DNA of 64,000 bases. Origin: DASSUW01 sp963849695 (GTDB lineage Bacteria > Actinomycetota > Thermoleophilia > Solirubrobacterales > Solirubrobacteraceae). Positions 24,225 through 34,926 of the stretch are shown in pieces. The stretch covers positions 62,001 to 126,000 of the forward strand of contig CAWKIT010000016.1 of NCBI GenBank assembly GCA_963849695.1, written 5' to 3'. Below the pieces are notes generated by a model. The model was not told the origin of the DNA, did no database searches, and worked only from the letters and a program-made list of their open reading frames with translations. A program made the position numbers and the translations under genes. The number at the start of each line of letters is the position of its first letter. Within the stretch, counting starts at the first letter, position 1.

Positions 24225-25166
24225 GTGCGCGCGATCGCGGTACGCGAGTGGGGAGGGCGTGACAAGCTCGAGCTGATCGAGCACGACGTGCCGCCGGTGG
24301 CGCCCGATGGCGTGCTCGTGCGGGTCAAGGCGGCCGGCGTCAACCCGGTCGACTACAAGATCCGCGGCGGCTACATGGCAGAGAAGCTGCCGTACCACTT
24401 CCCGGTCATCCTCGGCTGGGACCTGGCCGGCGTGGTGGAGAAGGTCGGTCCCGCCGTCACGTGGTTCAAGCCCGGCGACCGCGCGTACGGCTACATCCGC
24501 CGCCACCACCTGCAGTTCGGCACCTACGCCGAGTACGCGACGGCGCCCGAGGGCTTCTTCGCGCGCATGCCGCCCGATCTGTCGTTCGAGGAGGCGGCCG
24601 CGCTGCCGCTGACCTCGCTGACCGCCCACCAGGCGCTCGAGGCGCTCGGCCTGCGCGGCGGGGAGACGCTCTTCCTCACCGGCGGCGCCGGCGGCGTCGG
24701 CCACGTGGCGATCCAGCTCGCGGTCGCGCGCGGGGCGCGCGTGCTCGCCACCGCGTCCGAGCGCAACCACGACTTCGTGCGCGAGCTCGGGGCCGAGCCG
24801 CTCGACTACGCGGACGACGACGTGCGCGGCCGCGTGCACGACCTGCTCGACGACTCGGGAGCCGACGCCGCGCTCGACCTGTTCGGCGGCGACGTCCGCG
24901 AGCAGGCCTTCGCCGCGCTGCGCCAGGGCGGCCGGCTCGCTTCGGTCGCCCAGCCGCCGCCGAAGGCCCGCGAGGGCCACGAGGTCACCTACATCTTCGC
25001 GCGCCCGAGCGGCTTCGACCTCGGCGAGCACATCACGCCGCTGGTGGCCGAGGGCAGCCTGCGCCCGGCCATCGAGGAGACGTTCGCGCTCGAGCGGGCG
25101 GCCGACGCGCACGAGCGGATCGAGGAGGGCCACGTGCGCGGCAAGCTGGTCCTCAGCGTCGACTGA
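24225..25166 (+). CDS. zinc-independent NADP-dependent quinone oxidoreductase-like protein
   Basis: This MDR-superfamily protein of the quinone oxidoreductase type has a GroES-like N-terminal domain (VRVKAAGVNPVDYKIRGGYM, ILGWDLAGVVEKVG) and a nucleotide-binding domain with LTGGAGGVGHVAIQLAVARG. The cysteines that bind structural zinc in alcohol dehydrogenases are absent. The substrate is unknown. It splits the str operon between rpsG and fusA. TACGTT lies 10 nt before the GTG, as before the dehydrogenase at 63909, suggesting its own near-leaderless promoter. Confidence 0.85.
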   Translation: MRAIAVREWGGRDKLELIEHDVPPVAPDGVLVRVKAAGVNPVDYKIRGGYMAEKLPYHFPVILGWDLAGVVEKVGPAVTWFKPGDRAYGYIRRHHLQFGTYAEYATAPEGFFARMPPDLSFEEAAALPLTSLTAHQALEALGLRGGETLFLTGGAGGVGHVAIQLAVARGARVLATASERNHDFVRELGAEPLDYADDDVRGRVHDLLDDSGADAALDLFGGDVREQAFAALRQGGRLASVAQPPPKAREGHEVTYIFARPSGFDLGEHITPLVAEGSLRPAIEETFALERAADAHERIEEGHVRGKLVLSVD

Positions 25167-25193
25167 CGCGGCTTAGCGGACCACGATCCGGAT

Positions 25194-25202
25194 GCTATTC
25201 TG
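25194..25202 (+). promoter_or_regulatory. fusA promoter
   Basis: GCTATTCTG contains TATTCT at 25196-25201, identical to the hexamer before rpoB. TTAGCG at 25173-25178 is 17 bp upstream and could be a weak -35. Transcription would start near 25208 and give a leader of about 145 nt before the fusA ATG. Confidence 0.55.
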
Positions 25203-25207
25203 AGATG

Positions 25208-25353
25208 TCGCCGCGGGGCGGAGGTCGAGTCGCGCGGTGCCAGGGAACCCCCACATGGAGAGCCGCGAGACATAGCCATCGCTCCGGGCCAATCTCCGCG
25301 AGGAAGCACCTGGGCCCGAATGGGCCCTTTTTTTGCCCGAAACGAGAGACCAG
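25208..25353 (+). promoter_or_regulatory. fusA leader: candidate attenuator with short upstream ORF
   Basis: The leader holds a short reading frame, ATG at 25255 to TAG at 25275, encoding MESRET. Downstream there is a canonical terminator: GGGCCC (25312-25317), loop GAAT, GGGCCC (25322-25327), then seven T (25328-25334), ending only 19 nt before the fusA ATG. CGGGCC at 25285-25290 is complementary to GGCCCG at 25313-25318, so a competing antiterminator helix can form. This is the layout of a transcription attenuator. Alternatively the hairpin only ends the upstream oxidoreductase transcript, but then it would lie between the fusA promoter and its gene. Confidence 0.55.
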
Positions 25354-27456
<2,103 letters not shown>

Positions 27457-27459
27457 CGC

Positions 27460-27468
27460 GGTAATCTG
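27460..27468 (+). promoter_or_regulatory. tuf promoter
   Basis: GGTAATCTG has TAATCT at 27462-27467 and is followed by GACGGGTTCGCC. The segment TCTGGACGG is identical to that at the rpoB promoter. The leader to the tuf GTG is about 50 nt and carries AGAGAGG as Shine-Dalgarno. Confidence 0.5.
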
Positions 27469-27523
27469 GACGGGTTCGCCTCACACCGAGATTTACAGCG
27501 AGACTTAGAGAGGACTTACAAAA

Positions 27524-28711
<1,188 letters not shown>

Positions 28712-28715
28712 TCAA

Positions 28716-28793
28716 GGCGGGCGCCCAGCCCGCCTGCAACGAAGTCGACAGATACGACCAATGGGGGCGGGCCCCGATGCCCGGGGCCCGCCC
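28716..28793 (+). terminator. two tandem hairpins between tuf and rpsJ
   Basis: Hairpin 1: GGCGGGC (28716-28722) with GCCCGCC (28728-28734). Hairpin 2: GGGCGGGCCCCG (28765-28776) with CGGGGCCCGCCC (28782-28793), a perfect 12-bp stem around ATGCC. Neither is followed by a long T-run, so they may be weak terminators, pause sites or mRNA-stabilising ends. No clear promoter for rpsJ is visible after them. Confidence 0.55.
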
Positions 28794-28861
28794 TCAATGC
28801 GCGCCGAGAGCAACTTCGCGCGCGCACCCATCAAAACTTCAACACCTGAACCGGACAGAAA

Positions 28862-29191
28862 TTGGCAGCCGTAGCCCAGAACAAGATCCGCATCCGCCTC
28901 AAGGCCTACGACTCGTCGGCCATCGAGACGGCGGCCAAGGAGATCGTGGAGACCGCCACGCGGACGGGCGCGACCGTGTCCGGACCGGTGCCGCTCCCGA
29001 CCGAGAAGAACGTCTACGCGGTGATCAAGTCGCCGTTCAAGGACAAGGACGCCCAGGAGCACTTCGAGATCCGCACGCACAAGCGGCTGATCGACATCCA
29101 CCAGCCCACCCCCAAGACCGTCGACTCGCTGCAGCGGCTCGATCACCTGCCCGCCGGCGTCGACATCGAGATCCGACTCGCCTTCGGCTAG
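28862..29191 (+). CDS. rpsJ: 30S ribosomal protein S10
   Basis: S10 is a 30S head protein that is also part of NusA/NusG antitermination complexes. The core NKIRIRLKAYDSSAIETAAK and the end RLDHLPAGVDIEIRLAFG match the family. The apparent start is TTG at 28862; it gives a few extra residues (MAAVAQ) before the core. It opens the S10 operon, which runs without a break to map. Confidence 0.95.
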   Translation: MAAVAQNKIRIRLKAYDSSAIETAAKEIVETATRTGATVSGPVPLPTEKNVYAVIKSPFKDKDAQEHFEIRTHKRLIDIHQPTPKTVDSLQRLDHLPAGVDIEIRLAFG

Positions 29192-29198
29192 ACGACCA

Positions 29199-29816
29199 AT
29201 GCCAGCCATCCTTGCCAAGAAACTGGGGATGACCCAGCGCTTCACCGAAGAGGGCCGCGTCGAGCGCGTCACCGTGCTCGAGGCCGGGCCCTGTCCGGTC
29301 ACGGGCATCCGCACCGAGGAGGCGGACGGCTACGAGGCCGTCCAGCTCGGCTTCGGCTCCGTACGCGAGAAGGCGCTCACCAAGCCCGAGCTCGGGCACC
29401 TGAGGAAGGCGAGCGCGCCGCCGCTGCGGACGCTGGTCGAGTTCCGCGACGAGGCCGGCGAGCTGACGATCGGCGACACCGTGACCGTCGAGTCGTTCGA
29501 GGTGGGCCAGCGCGTGAAGGTCGCCGGCAAGAGCAAGGGCAAGGGCTTCGCCGGCACCATCAAGCGCCACAACTTCAGCGCCGGACCGAAGTCGCACGGC
29601 TCGCACAACGTCCGCGCGCCGGGCTCGATCGGCGCCTCGGCGACGCCCTCGCGCGTGTTCAAGGGGATCAAGGGCCCCGGCCGCATGGGCGGCAAGCGCG
29701 CCACCCAGCGCGGGCTGACGATCGTCGAGCTGATCCCCGGCCAGAACCTGATGCTCGTCCGCGGCTCGGTCCCCGGGCCGAGGGGCGGCACCGTGGAGGT
29801 GCGCACCGATGGCTGA
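29199..29816 (+). CDS. rplC: 50S ribosomal protein L3
   Basis: L3 is an early assembly protein whose long loop reaches the peptidyl-transferase centre. It has AKKLGMTQRFTEEGRVERVT and the central signature KGKGFAGTIKRHNF followed by SHGSHNVRAPGSIGASATP. Its 205 residues are normal. The stop lies 8 bp inside rplD, so the two genes are translationally coupled. Confidence 0.96.
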   Translation: MPAILAKKLGMTQRFTEEGRVERVTVLEAGPCPVTGIRTEEADGYEAVQLGFGSVREKALTKPELGHLRKASAPPLRTLVEFRDEAGELTIGDTVTVESFEVGQRVKVAGKSKGKGFAGTIKRHNFSAGPKSHGSHNVRAPGSIGASATPSRVFKGIKGPGRMGGKRATQRGLTIVELIPGQNLMLVRGSVPGPRGGTVEVRTDG

Positions 29817-30516
29817 TGCGCCGATCCTGGGCGGCTCGGAGCAGCTGACGCTCGACGCCGACGTGTTCGGCGCGCCGTTCAACGGCCCGCTCGTGCACGA
29901 GGTCGTGCTCGCCGAGCTGGCGGCCCGCCGGCGCGGCACGCACTCCACGCGCAACCGCGCGCTGGTGCGCGGCGGCGGCGCGAAGCCGTGGCGCCAGAAG
30001 GGCACCGGCCGCGCCCGCCAGGGCTCGATCCGCGCGCCGCAGTTCGCGGGCGGCGGCATCGTCTTCGGTCCGACCCCGCGCCACTACACGGTCAAGGTCA
30101 ACCGCAAGGCCCGCCGCGCCGCGCTGCGCAGCGCGCTGTCGGTGCACGCCGGCCGCGGCTCGGTCTTCGGGCTCGACGCCGGCGCGTTCGACGAGCCGTC
30201 GACGAAGCAGGCGGCCGAGCTGATCGACGAGCGCCGCGGCGGGTCGGTGCTGCTGGTGCTGTCCGGTCCGGACGAGTCGTCCGCCTTCAAGTCGTTCCGC
30301 AACCTCGCCGGCGTGACGGTGCTGGCGGCCGCCGACTGCGGCGTGGCCGACCTCGTCGGCGCCGCCAGCGTCGTGTTCAGCCAGGCCGCGCTCGACTCGG
30401 TCACCGCGCGTGCGCGCGCGAGGAACCAAATGTCCCGGCCGGATGCCGGGCATGGTGGTCAGAACGCGGGGCCGGATGCCCCGCGGAGCAACAAACTCCG
30501 GGAGGCGAGCGCCTGA
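29809..30516 (+). CDS. rplD: 50S ribosomal protein L4 with unusual C-terminal tail
   Basis: L4 lines the exit tunnel. The core has ARRRGTHSTRNRALVRGGGA, KPWRQKGTGRARQGSIRAPQ and FGPTPRHYTVKVNRKARRAA. The normal C-terminus should come near ARARARNQM. About 25 further residues (SRPDAGHGGQNAGPDAPRSN and on) are encoded by DNA with two hairpins that share the same 7-nt loop. The tail therefore looks like a recent insertion of repeat DNA. The start overlaps rplC by 8 bp. Confidence 0.94.
   Translation: MADAPILGGSEQLTLDADVFGAPFNGPLVHEVVLAELAARRRGTHSTRNRALVRGGGAKPWRQKGTGRARQGSIRAPQFAGGGIVFGPTPRHYTVKVNRKARRAALRSALSVHAGRGSVFGLDAGAFDEPSTKQAAELIDERRGGSVLLVLSGPDESSAFKSFRNLAGVTVLAAADCGVADLVGAASVVFSQAALDSVTARARARNQMSRPDAGHGGQNAGPDAPRSNKLREASA
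30434..30485 (+). repeat. twin hairpins with identical CCGGATG loops in the rplD 3' end
   Basis: Hairpin A is CCCGG-CCGGATG-CCGGG (30434-30450). Hairpin B is CGCGGGG-CCGGATG-CCCCGCG (30465-30485). The loops are identical while the stems differ. Both are inside rplD and are read as RPDAG and GPDAP. A related hairpin with CCGATG in the loop lies at 36243-36265. Confidence 0.7.
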
Positions 30517-30812
30517 TGGACGCCGGCCAGGTGATCATCCGTCCCGTCGTCTCCGAGAAGTCCTACGCGCTGGCGACGATCGGCAAGTACACGTTCCGCG
30601 TCCACCCGGACGCGCACAAGACGCAGATCAAGCAGGCGATCGAGGAGCTGTTCGACGTCGCCGTGCTCGGCGTGCGGACCTCGAGCGTCCCGTCCAAGCC
30701 CAAGCGGCGCGGCTACACCGCCGGGCGCACGCGCGCCTGGAAGAAGGCCGTCATCCAGGTCCGCGAGGGCGACACGATCCCGATCTTCCAGGGCCTGGAG
30801 GCTGAGCTCTAA
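30516..30812 (+). CDS. rplW: 50S ribosomal protein L23
   Basis: L23 sits at the tunnel exit and docks trigger factor and SRP. The ATG at 30516 overlaps the rplD stop (TGATG). It gives MDAGQVIIRPVVSEKSYALA, with the family motifs YTFRVHPDAHKTQIKQAIEE and KRRGYTAGRTRAWKKAVIQV. The 98 residues are normal. Confidence 0.96.
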   Translation: MDAGQVIIRPVVSEKSYALATIGKYTFRVHPDAHKTQIKQAIEELFDVAVLGVRTSSVPSKPKRRGYTAGRTRAWKKAVIQVREGDTIPIFQGLEAEL

Positions 30813-30815
30813 GCC

Positions 30816-31664
30816 ATGCCGATCCGCAAGCCCAAGCCCACCTCGCCCGGCCGGCGCTTCGTCACGTATCCGGACTTCTCCGAGATCACGAAGACCGAGC
30901 CGGAGAAGACCCTCACCGAGGGCCTCAAGAAGTCCGGCGGCCGCAACGCGCACGGGCGCAAGACGTCCCGCCATCGCGGTGGCGGCGCCAAGCGCCTGTA
31001 CCGCAAGGTCGACTTCAAGCGCAACCGCAAGGACGGCGTGCCCGCGCGTGTGGCCGCCATCGAGTACGACCCCAACCGGTCCTCCTACATCGCCCTGCTG
31101 CACTACGCCGACGGCGAGAAGAGCTACATCCTCGCGCCCAACCGCCTGCGCGTCGGCATGACCGTGGCGTCGGGCCCCGGCTCGGACATCACGGTCGGCA
31201 ACGCGATGCCGCTGGCGCTGATGCCGGTCGGCACGCTGATCCACAACGTCGAGCTGAAGCCCGGTCGCGGCGGCCAGCTCGGCCGCTCGGCCGGCGCCGG
31301 GATCCAGCTGATGGCGAAGGAGGGCGGTATGGCGACGCTGCGCCTCCCCTCCGGCGAGATGCGGATGGTGAGCGCCGACTGCCGTGCCACGGTCGGCGTG
31401 GTCGGCAACGCCGATCACCAGAACGTGACGGTCGGCAAGGCCGGGCGCAAGCGCCACATGGGCGTGCGGCCGCAGACGCGCGGCACGGCCATGAACCCGG
31501 TCGACCATCCGCACGGCGGCGGCGAGGGCGCGACGCCGCTGGGCAACCATCCGCAGACGCCCTGGGGCGTGCCGACCATCGGCTACCGCACCCGCAAGAA
31601 GGGCAAGCAGTCCGATCGTTACATCGTCCGCGGCCGGCGCCGCGGCAAGAAGGGTGGCCGCTGA
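30816..31664 (+). CDS. rplB: 50S ribosomal protein L2
   Basis: L2 is a universally conserved large-subunit protein next to the peptidyl-transferase centre. The 282-residue sequence starts MPIRKPKPTSPGRRFVTYPD. It has the conserved C-terminal loop GTAMNPVDHPHGGGEG with its invariant His, followed by TPWGVPTIGYRTRKKGK. The stop overlaps the rpsS ATG (TGATG). Confidence 0.97.
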   Translation: MPIRKPKPTSPGRRFVTYPDFSEITKTEPEKTLTEGLKKSGGRNAHGRKTSRHRGGGAKRLYRKVDFKRNRKDGVPARVAAIEYDPNRSSYIALLHYADGEKSYILAPNRLRVGMTVASGPGSDITVGNAMPLALMPVGTLIHNVELKPGRGGQLGRSAGAGIQLMAKEGGMATLRLPSGEMRMVSADCRATVGVVGNADHQNVTVGKAGRKRHMGVRPQTRGTAMNPVDHPHGGGEGATPLGNHPQTPWGVPTIGYRTRKKGKQSDRYIVRGRRRGKKGGR

Positions 31665-31936
31665 TGAGCCGTTCCTCGAAGAAGGGGCCGTGGGTCGAGG
31701 AGCGCCTGATGTCGCGCGTCGAGTCCATGAACGCCTCGAGCTCGAAGCAGATGATCCGCACCTGGTCGCGGGCCTCGACGATCTTCCCGGAGATGGTCGG
31801 CCACACCCTCGCCGTGCACGACGGGCGCAAGCACGTGCCGGTGTTCGTGTCGGAGTCGATGGTCGGCCACAAGCTCGGCGAGTTCGCGCCGACCCGCACG
31901 TACCGCGGGCATGACTCCAAGGGCAGGGTGCGATGA
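31664..31936 (+). CDS. rpsS: 30S ribosomal protein S19
   Basis: S19 is a 30S head protein that pairs with S13 at the A-site tRNA. It starts MSRSSKKGPWVEERLMSRVE and contains TIFPEMVGHTLAVHDGRKHV and GHKLGEFAPTRTYRGH. The 90 residues are normal. It is coupled to both neighbours. Confidence 0.96.
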   Translation: MSRSSKKGPWVEERLMSRVESMNASSSKQMIRTWSRASTIFPEMVGHTLAVHDGRKHVPVFVSESMVGHKLGEFAPTRTYRGHDSKGRVR

Positions 31937-32655
31937 CGCCCGAGAGTCCCCAGGATCCGCAGAAGGGCAAGGTCGACGACGCCAAGGTCGAGGCGGAGGC
32001 CGCAGAGGCCAAGGCGACCGCGGCCGAGGCGCAGGGTGGGCGGGATCCGATAAAAGCGGAGCCCAAGGCCAAGGCGAAGCCCGCGAAGCCGGCGGCGGCC
32101 GACGAGACCGGAGTCGACGAGGCCGGAGTCGACGAGGCCGGAGTCGACGAGTCCGCGGCGGCGACCGCCGCTGCGGCAGACGACGAGCCGGAGGCGACCG
32201 AGGCCGCCGAGGAGCCGGCCGCGGAGGAACCGGCGCCGAAGCCGAAGGCCAAGGCCAAGCCCGCCAGGAAGGTCGCGCCGAAGCGTCGTCGCGAGCGCCC
32301 CGAGCCCGAGCCGGGTGTGCAGGTGCGCGCGCACGCCAAGTACGTGCGCACGTCGGCCCGCAAGGCGCGGCTGGTGTGCGACCACATCCGCGGCAAGGAC
32401 GTCGAGGAGGCGCGGGCGATCCTCGCCTTCACGCCGCGCGCGGCCGCCAAGGCCTGGATCAAGCTGCTGGAGTCGGCGGTCGCCAACGCCGAGCACAACC
32501 ACGAGCTGATCGGCGAGGACCTCAGGATCGCCGCCGTCCACGCCGACGAGGGGCCGACGCTCAAGCGGTACCGGCCGCGCGCCATGGGCCGCGCGACGCG
32601 CATCCGCAAGCGCACCTCGCACCTCACAATCACTCTTACCCCGAAGGAGACCTGA
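31933..32655 (+). CDS. rplV: 50S ribosomal protein L22 with ~128-residue N-terminal extension
   Basis: L22 extends a loop into the exit tunnel. The normal domain occupies about residues 129-240 (VRAHAKYVRTSARKARLVCD, ANAEHNHELIGEDLRIAAVH, and the loop tip LKRYRPRAMGRATRIRKRTS). Before it lie ~128 residues of Glu/Ala/Lys/Pro-rich low-complexity sequence, more than doubling the usual length. The extension contains a 15-bp tandem repeat (32101-32145) read as DE(T/A)GV. The ATG overlaps the rpsS stop (ATGA), which supports the long form. Confidence 0.94.
   Translation: MTPESPQDPQKGKVDDAKVEAEAAEAKATAAEAQGGRDPIKAEPKAKAKPAKPAAADETGVDEAGVDEAGVDESAAATAAAADDEPEATEAAEEPAAEEPAPKPKAKAKPARKVAPKRRRERPEPEPGVQVRAHAKYVRTSARKARLVCDHIRGKDVEEARAILAFTPRAAAKAWIKLLESAVANAEHNHELIGEDLRIAAVHADEGPTLKRYRPRAMGRATRIRKRTSHLTITLTPKET
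32101..32145 (+). repeat. 15-bp tandem repeat in the rplV extension
   Basis: Three copies of the unit GACGAGGCCGGAGTC follow each other (the first has ACC instead of GCC), with a degenerate fourth after them. The repeat is in frame, encodes D-E-A-G-V, and could expand or contract without a frameshift. Confidence 0.8.
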
Positions 32656-32659
32656 ACGC

Positions 32660-33595
32660 ATGGGTCAGAAGGTTCATCCCGAGGCCATGCGCGTGGGCTA
32701 CATCCACGACTGGAAGTCGAACTGGTTCTCCGAGCGGAACTTCTCCGACTTCCTGATCGAGGACGTGCGGATCCGGGACCACATCACGAACAAGCTCGCG
32801 CACGCCGGCCTGTCGGACATCACGATCCGAAAGGACGCCGCCGAGGTGGAGGTCAACATCCACACCGCGCGGCCGGGCATCGTGATCGGCAAGTCCGGCT
32901 CCGAGGTCGACGCCCTGCGGCGCGACCTGCACAAGCTCACGGGCAAGGCCATCAAGGTCAACATCCTCGAGATCAAGCGCCCCGAGCTCGACGCGAAGCT
33001 CGTCGCGCAGTCGATCGCCGAGCAGCTGCAGAACCGCGTGGCGTTCCGCCGCGCGATGAAGCGCGCGCTGACGAGCGCCATGCGCTCGGGCGCCAAGGGC
33101 TGCAAGATCCAGGTCGGCGGCCGCTTGGGCGGCGCCGAGATGGCGCGCTCCGAGTCCTACTCGGACGGCCGTGTGCCGCTGCACACGCTGCGCGCGGACA
33201 TCGACTACGGCTTCTACGAGGCCCGCACGACGTTCGGCCGCATCGGCGTCAAGTGCTGGATCAACAAGGGCGAGATCATGCCCGCCGGCTACACCGGTCA
33301 GGACCTGACCTCGCTCGACGAGCCGCCCGGGCGCGGCGACGACGGCGGCGACGATCGCCGGCGCGGGCGCGGCGGCCGTGACGGCCGTGGGCGCGGCGAC
33401 GGGCGTGGCGGTGGCCGCGGCGGTCGTGGTGGCCAGGGCGGCGGCGGCGGCGGTCGCGGAGGCGGCGGCGGCTTCGGCGGCGGCGGCGGTGGCCGCGGCG
33501 GCGGCGGAGGCCGCGGCGGCGGAGGTCGCGGCGGCGGCGGCGGCGGTGGGCGCGGTGGCCAGCGTCCGGACCTCAGCGGAGGGATCAGTCGCTGA
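32660..33595 (+). CDS. rpsC: 30S ribosomal protein S3 with RGG-like C-terminal tail
   Basis: S3 guards the mRNA entry channel. The core (to about residue 215) has MGQKVHPEAMRVGYIHDWKS, the KH domain with RPGIVIGKSGSEVDALRRDL, and the C-terminal domain GCKIQVGGRLGGAEMARSES. The last ~95 residues (33305-33592) are almost only Gly and Arg with some Asp: RGG/GRG repeats after DEPPGRGDDGGDD. Such tails resemble eukaryotic RNA-binding RGG boxes and are not typical of S3. The stop overlaps rplP (TGATG). Confidence 0.95.
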   Translation: MGQKVHPEAMRVGYIHDWKSNWFSERNFSDFLIEDVRIRDHITNKLAHAGLSDITIRKDAAEVEVNIHTARPGIVIGKSGSEVDALRRDLHKLTGKAIKVNILEIKRPELDAKLVAQSIAEQLQNRVAFRRAMKRALTSAMRSGAKGCKIQVGGRLGGAEMARSESYSDGRVPLHTLRADIDYGFYEARTTFGRIGVKCWINKGEIMPAGYTGQDLTSLDEPPGRGDDGGDDRRRGRGGRDGRGRGDGRGGGRGGRGGQGGGGGGRGGGGGFGGGGGGRGGGGGRGGGGRGGGGGGGRGGQRPDLSGGISR

Positions 33596-34011
33596 TGCTG
33601 TCCCCCAAGCGAGTCAAGTTCCGCAAGCAGCACCGCGGCCGGCGTGCCGGGTTCTCGCGCGGCCAGCAGACCGTCGAGTTCGGCGAGTACGGCCTGAAGG
33701 CGCTCGAGAACGGATGGCTCACCAACCGCCAGATCGAGGCCGCCCGTATCGCGATGACCCGCAAGATCAAGCGCGGCGGCAAGGTCTGGATCAACGTGTT
33801 CCCGGACAAGCCGTTCACGAAGAAGCCGGCCGAGACCCGCATGGGCTCGGGCAAGGGCAACCCGGAGGGCTGGGTCGCCGTCGTCAAGCCCGGCCGCGTG
33901 ATGTTCGAGCTGTCCGGCGTGCCGGAGCCGCTCGCCCGCGAGGCGATGCGCCTGGCCGGCCACAAGCTGCCCGTGAAGACCAAGTTCGTGATGCGCGAGG
34001 ACGGCCACTGA
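33595..34011 (+). CDS. rplP: 50S ribosomal protein L16
   Basis: L16 contacts the A-site tRNA elbow. The 138-residue sequence starts MLSPKRVKFRKQHRGRRAGF. It has the motif RIAMTRKIKRGGKVWINVFP and the Arg-containing loop TKKPAETRMGSGKGNPEGWV. The ATG overlaps the rpsC stop and its own stop overlaps rpmC. Confidence 0.97.
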   Translation: MLSPKRVKFRKQHRGRRAGFSRGQQTVEFGEYGLKALENGWLTNRQIEAARIAMTRKIKRGGKVWINVFPDKPFTKKPAETRMGSGKGNPEGWVAVVKPGRVMFELSGVPEPLAREAMRLAGHKLPVKTKFVMREDGH

Positions 34012-34238
34012 TGCGTGCCGCCGACCTCCGAGACATGGGCGACGTGGCGCTGGTGGACCACATCGCGACCGCCCGCCGAGACCTGTTCGGCCTGCGCATG
34101 CAGCACGCGACGGGCGAGCTGGACAACACCGCACGGCTGAGCACCGCCAGGCGCGACCTCGCGCGGGCCCTCACCGTCGCCCGCCAGCGCGGCGTCGACC
34201 CGACCGTGACGATCGAGACCGAGGCCGACGATGGCTGA
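34011..34238 (+). CDS. rpmC: 50S ribosomal protein L29
   Basis: L29 is a small helical protein near the tunnel exit. The 75 residues include RDMGDVALVDHIATARRDLF and LRMQHATGELDNTARLSTAR, the usual two-helix signature. The start overlaps the rplP stop (TGATG). The stop lies 8 bp inside rpsQ. Confidence 0.95.
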   Translation: MRAADLRDMGDVALVDHIATARRDLFGLRMQHATGELDNTARLSTARRDLARALTVARQRGVDPTVTIETEADDG

Positions 34239-34926
34239 GAAGAACGAAGAGAACCCCGAGACGAACGACGCCCCCGAGAACCTCCAGGAGGAGGTCGCCG
34301 AATCCGCTGGCGCGGATTCGGTCGAGGCCGCCGGCGCGACCGCCGACAAGGGCGCCGACGCCGGTGACGCGGCCTCCGCCGAGGCGGCTCCCGAGGCTGC
34401 GGCGGACGAGGCTCCGCCCGCCGAAGCGAAGCCGAAGGCCGCGCCGCGGTCCGGCCCGCCCCGCCGCGAGCAGCTCGAGGCCAAGCGTGCCGAGCGCCAG
34501 GCGGCGCGCGGCCGCCGCAAGCCGCGCACGCCCGAGGAGCGCGACGCCGAGCGCCGCGAGCGCCGGGCCGCGGTGGCCAAGCAGCGGCGCGCCTACCGGC
34601 AGCGCTCCAAGACCAAGAAGGCGGCGGCGGCCCAGGCTGCGCCGCCGCGCGAGGCCGACCAGGCGCCCGAGCACGGGCCCGGCCGCGCGAAGGTGCGCCA
34701 GGGCGTCGTGGTCTCCGAGAAGGGCGAGAAGACCATCACCGTCGCGATCGACATGGTCAGGCGCCACAAGCGCTACCACAAGATCATGCGCTCGACGGTC
34801 AAGCTCTACGCCCACGACGAGCGCAACGACGCCCATGAGGGCGACACCGTGCGCGTCCAGGAGTGCCGGCCGATGTCGCGCACCAAGCGCTGGCGGCTGG
34901 TCGAAGTGCTGGAGCGTGCGAAGTGA
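34231..34926 (+). CDS. rpsQ: 30S ribosomal protein S17 with ~150-residue N-terminal extension
   Basis: The S17 domain is the last ~80 residues: KVRQGVVVSEKGEKTITVAI, RHKRYHKIMRSTVKLYAHDE and GDTVRVQECRPMSRTKRWRL. S17 is normally ~80-110 residues in all. Here it follows ~150 residues, first acidic and Ala-rich, then very basic (EQLEAKRAERQAARGRRKPR). The first part contains an in-frame palindromic element (34299-34320) read as ESAGADS. The ATG overlaps rpmC by 8 bp. No better start exists close to the S17 domain. Confidence 0.92.
   Translation: MAEKNEENPETNDAPENLQEEVAESAGADSVEAAGATADKGADAGDAASAEAAPEAAADEAPPAEAKPKAAPRSGPPRREQLEAKRAERQAARGRRKPRTPEERDAERRERRAAVAKQRRAYRQRSKTKKAAAAQAAPPREADQAPEHGPGRAKVRQGVVVSEKGEKTITVAIDMVRRHKRYHKIMRSTVKLYAHDERNDAHEGDTVRVQECRPMSRTKRWRLVEVLERAK
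34299..34320 (+). repeat. coding palindromic element, rpsQ copy
   Basis: CGAATCCGC-TGGC-GCGGATTCG is a perfect 9-bp inverted repeat. It is read in the rpsQ frame as E-S-A-G-A-D-S. Related elements are at 38300-38353 (rpsE) and 48357-48412 (ligA), read in the same register. Confidence 0.75.

Noticed and set aside
30459..32633. A 724-codon minus-strand frame opposite rplW-rplV
   Set aside because: It mirrors several confirmed ribosomal protein genes; composition is dominated by Ala/Arg/Ser and has no domain.
33380..33560. A CRISPR-like or satellite repeat in the GGC-rich stretch
   Set aside because: It is coding sequence for the Gly/Arg tail of S3 with irregular units and no spacers.
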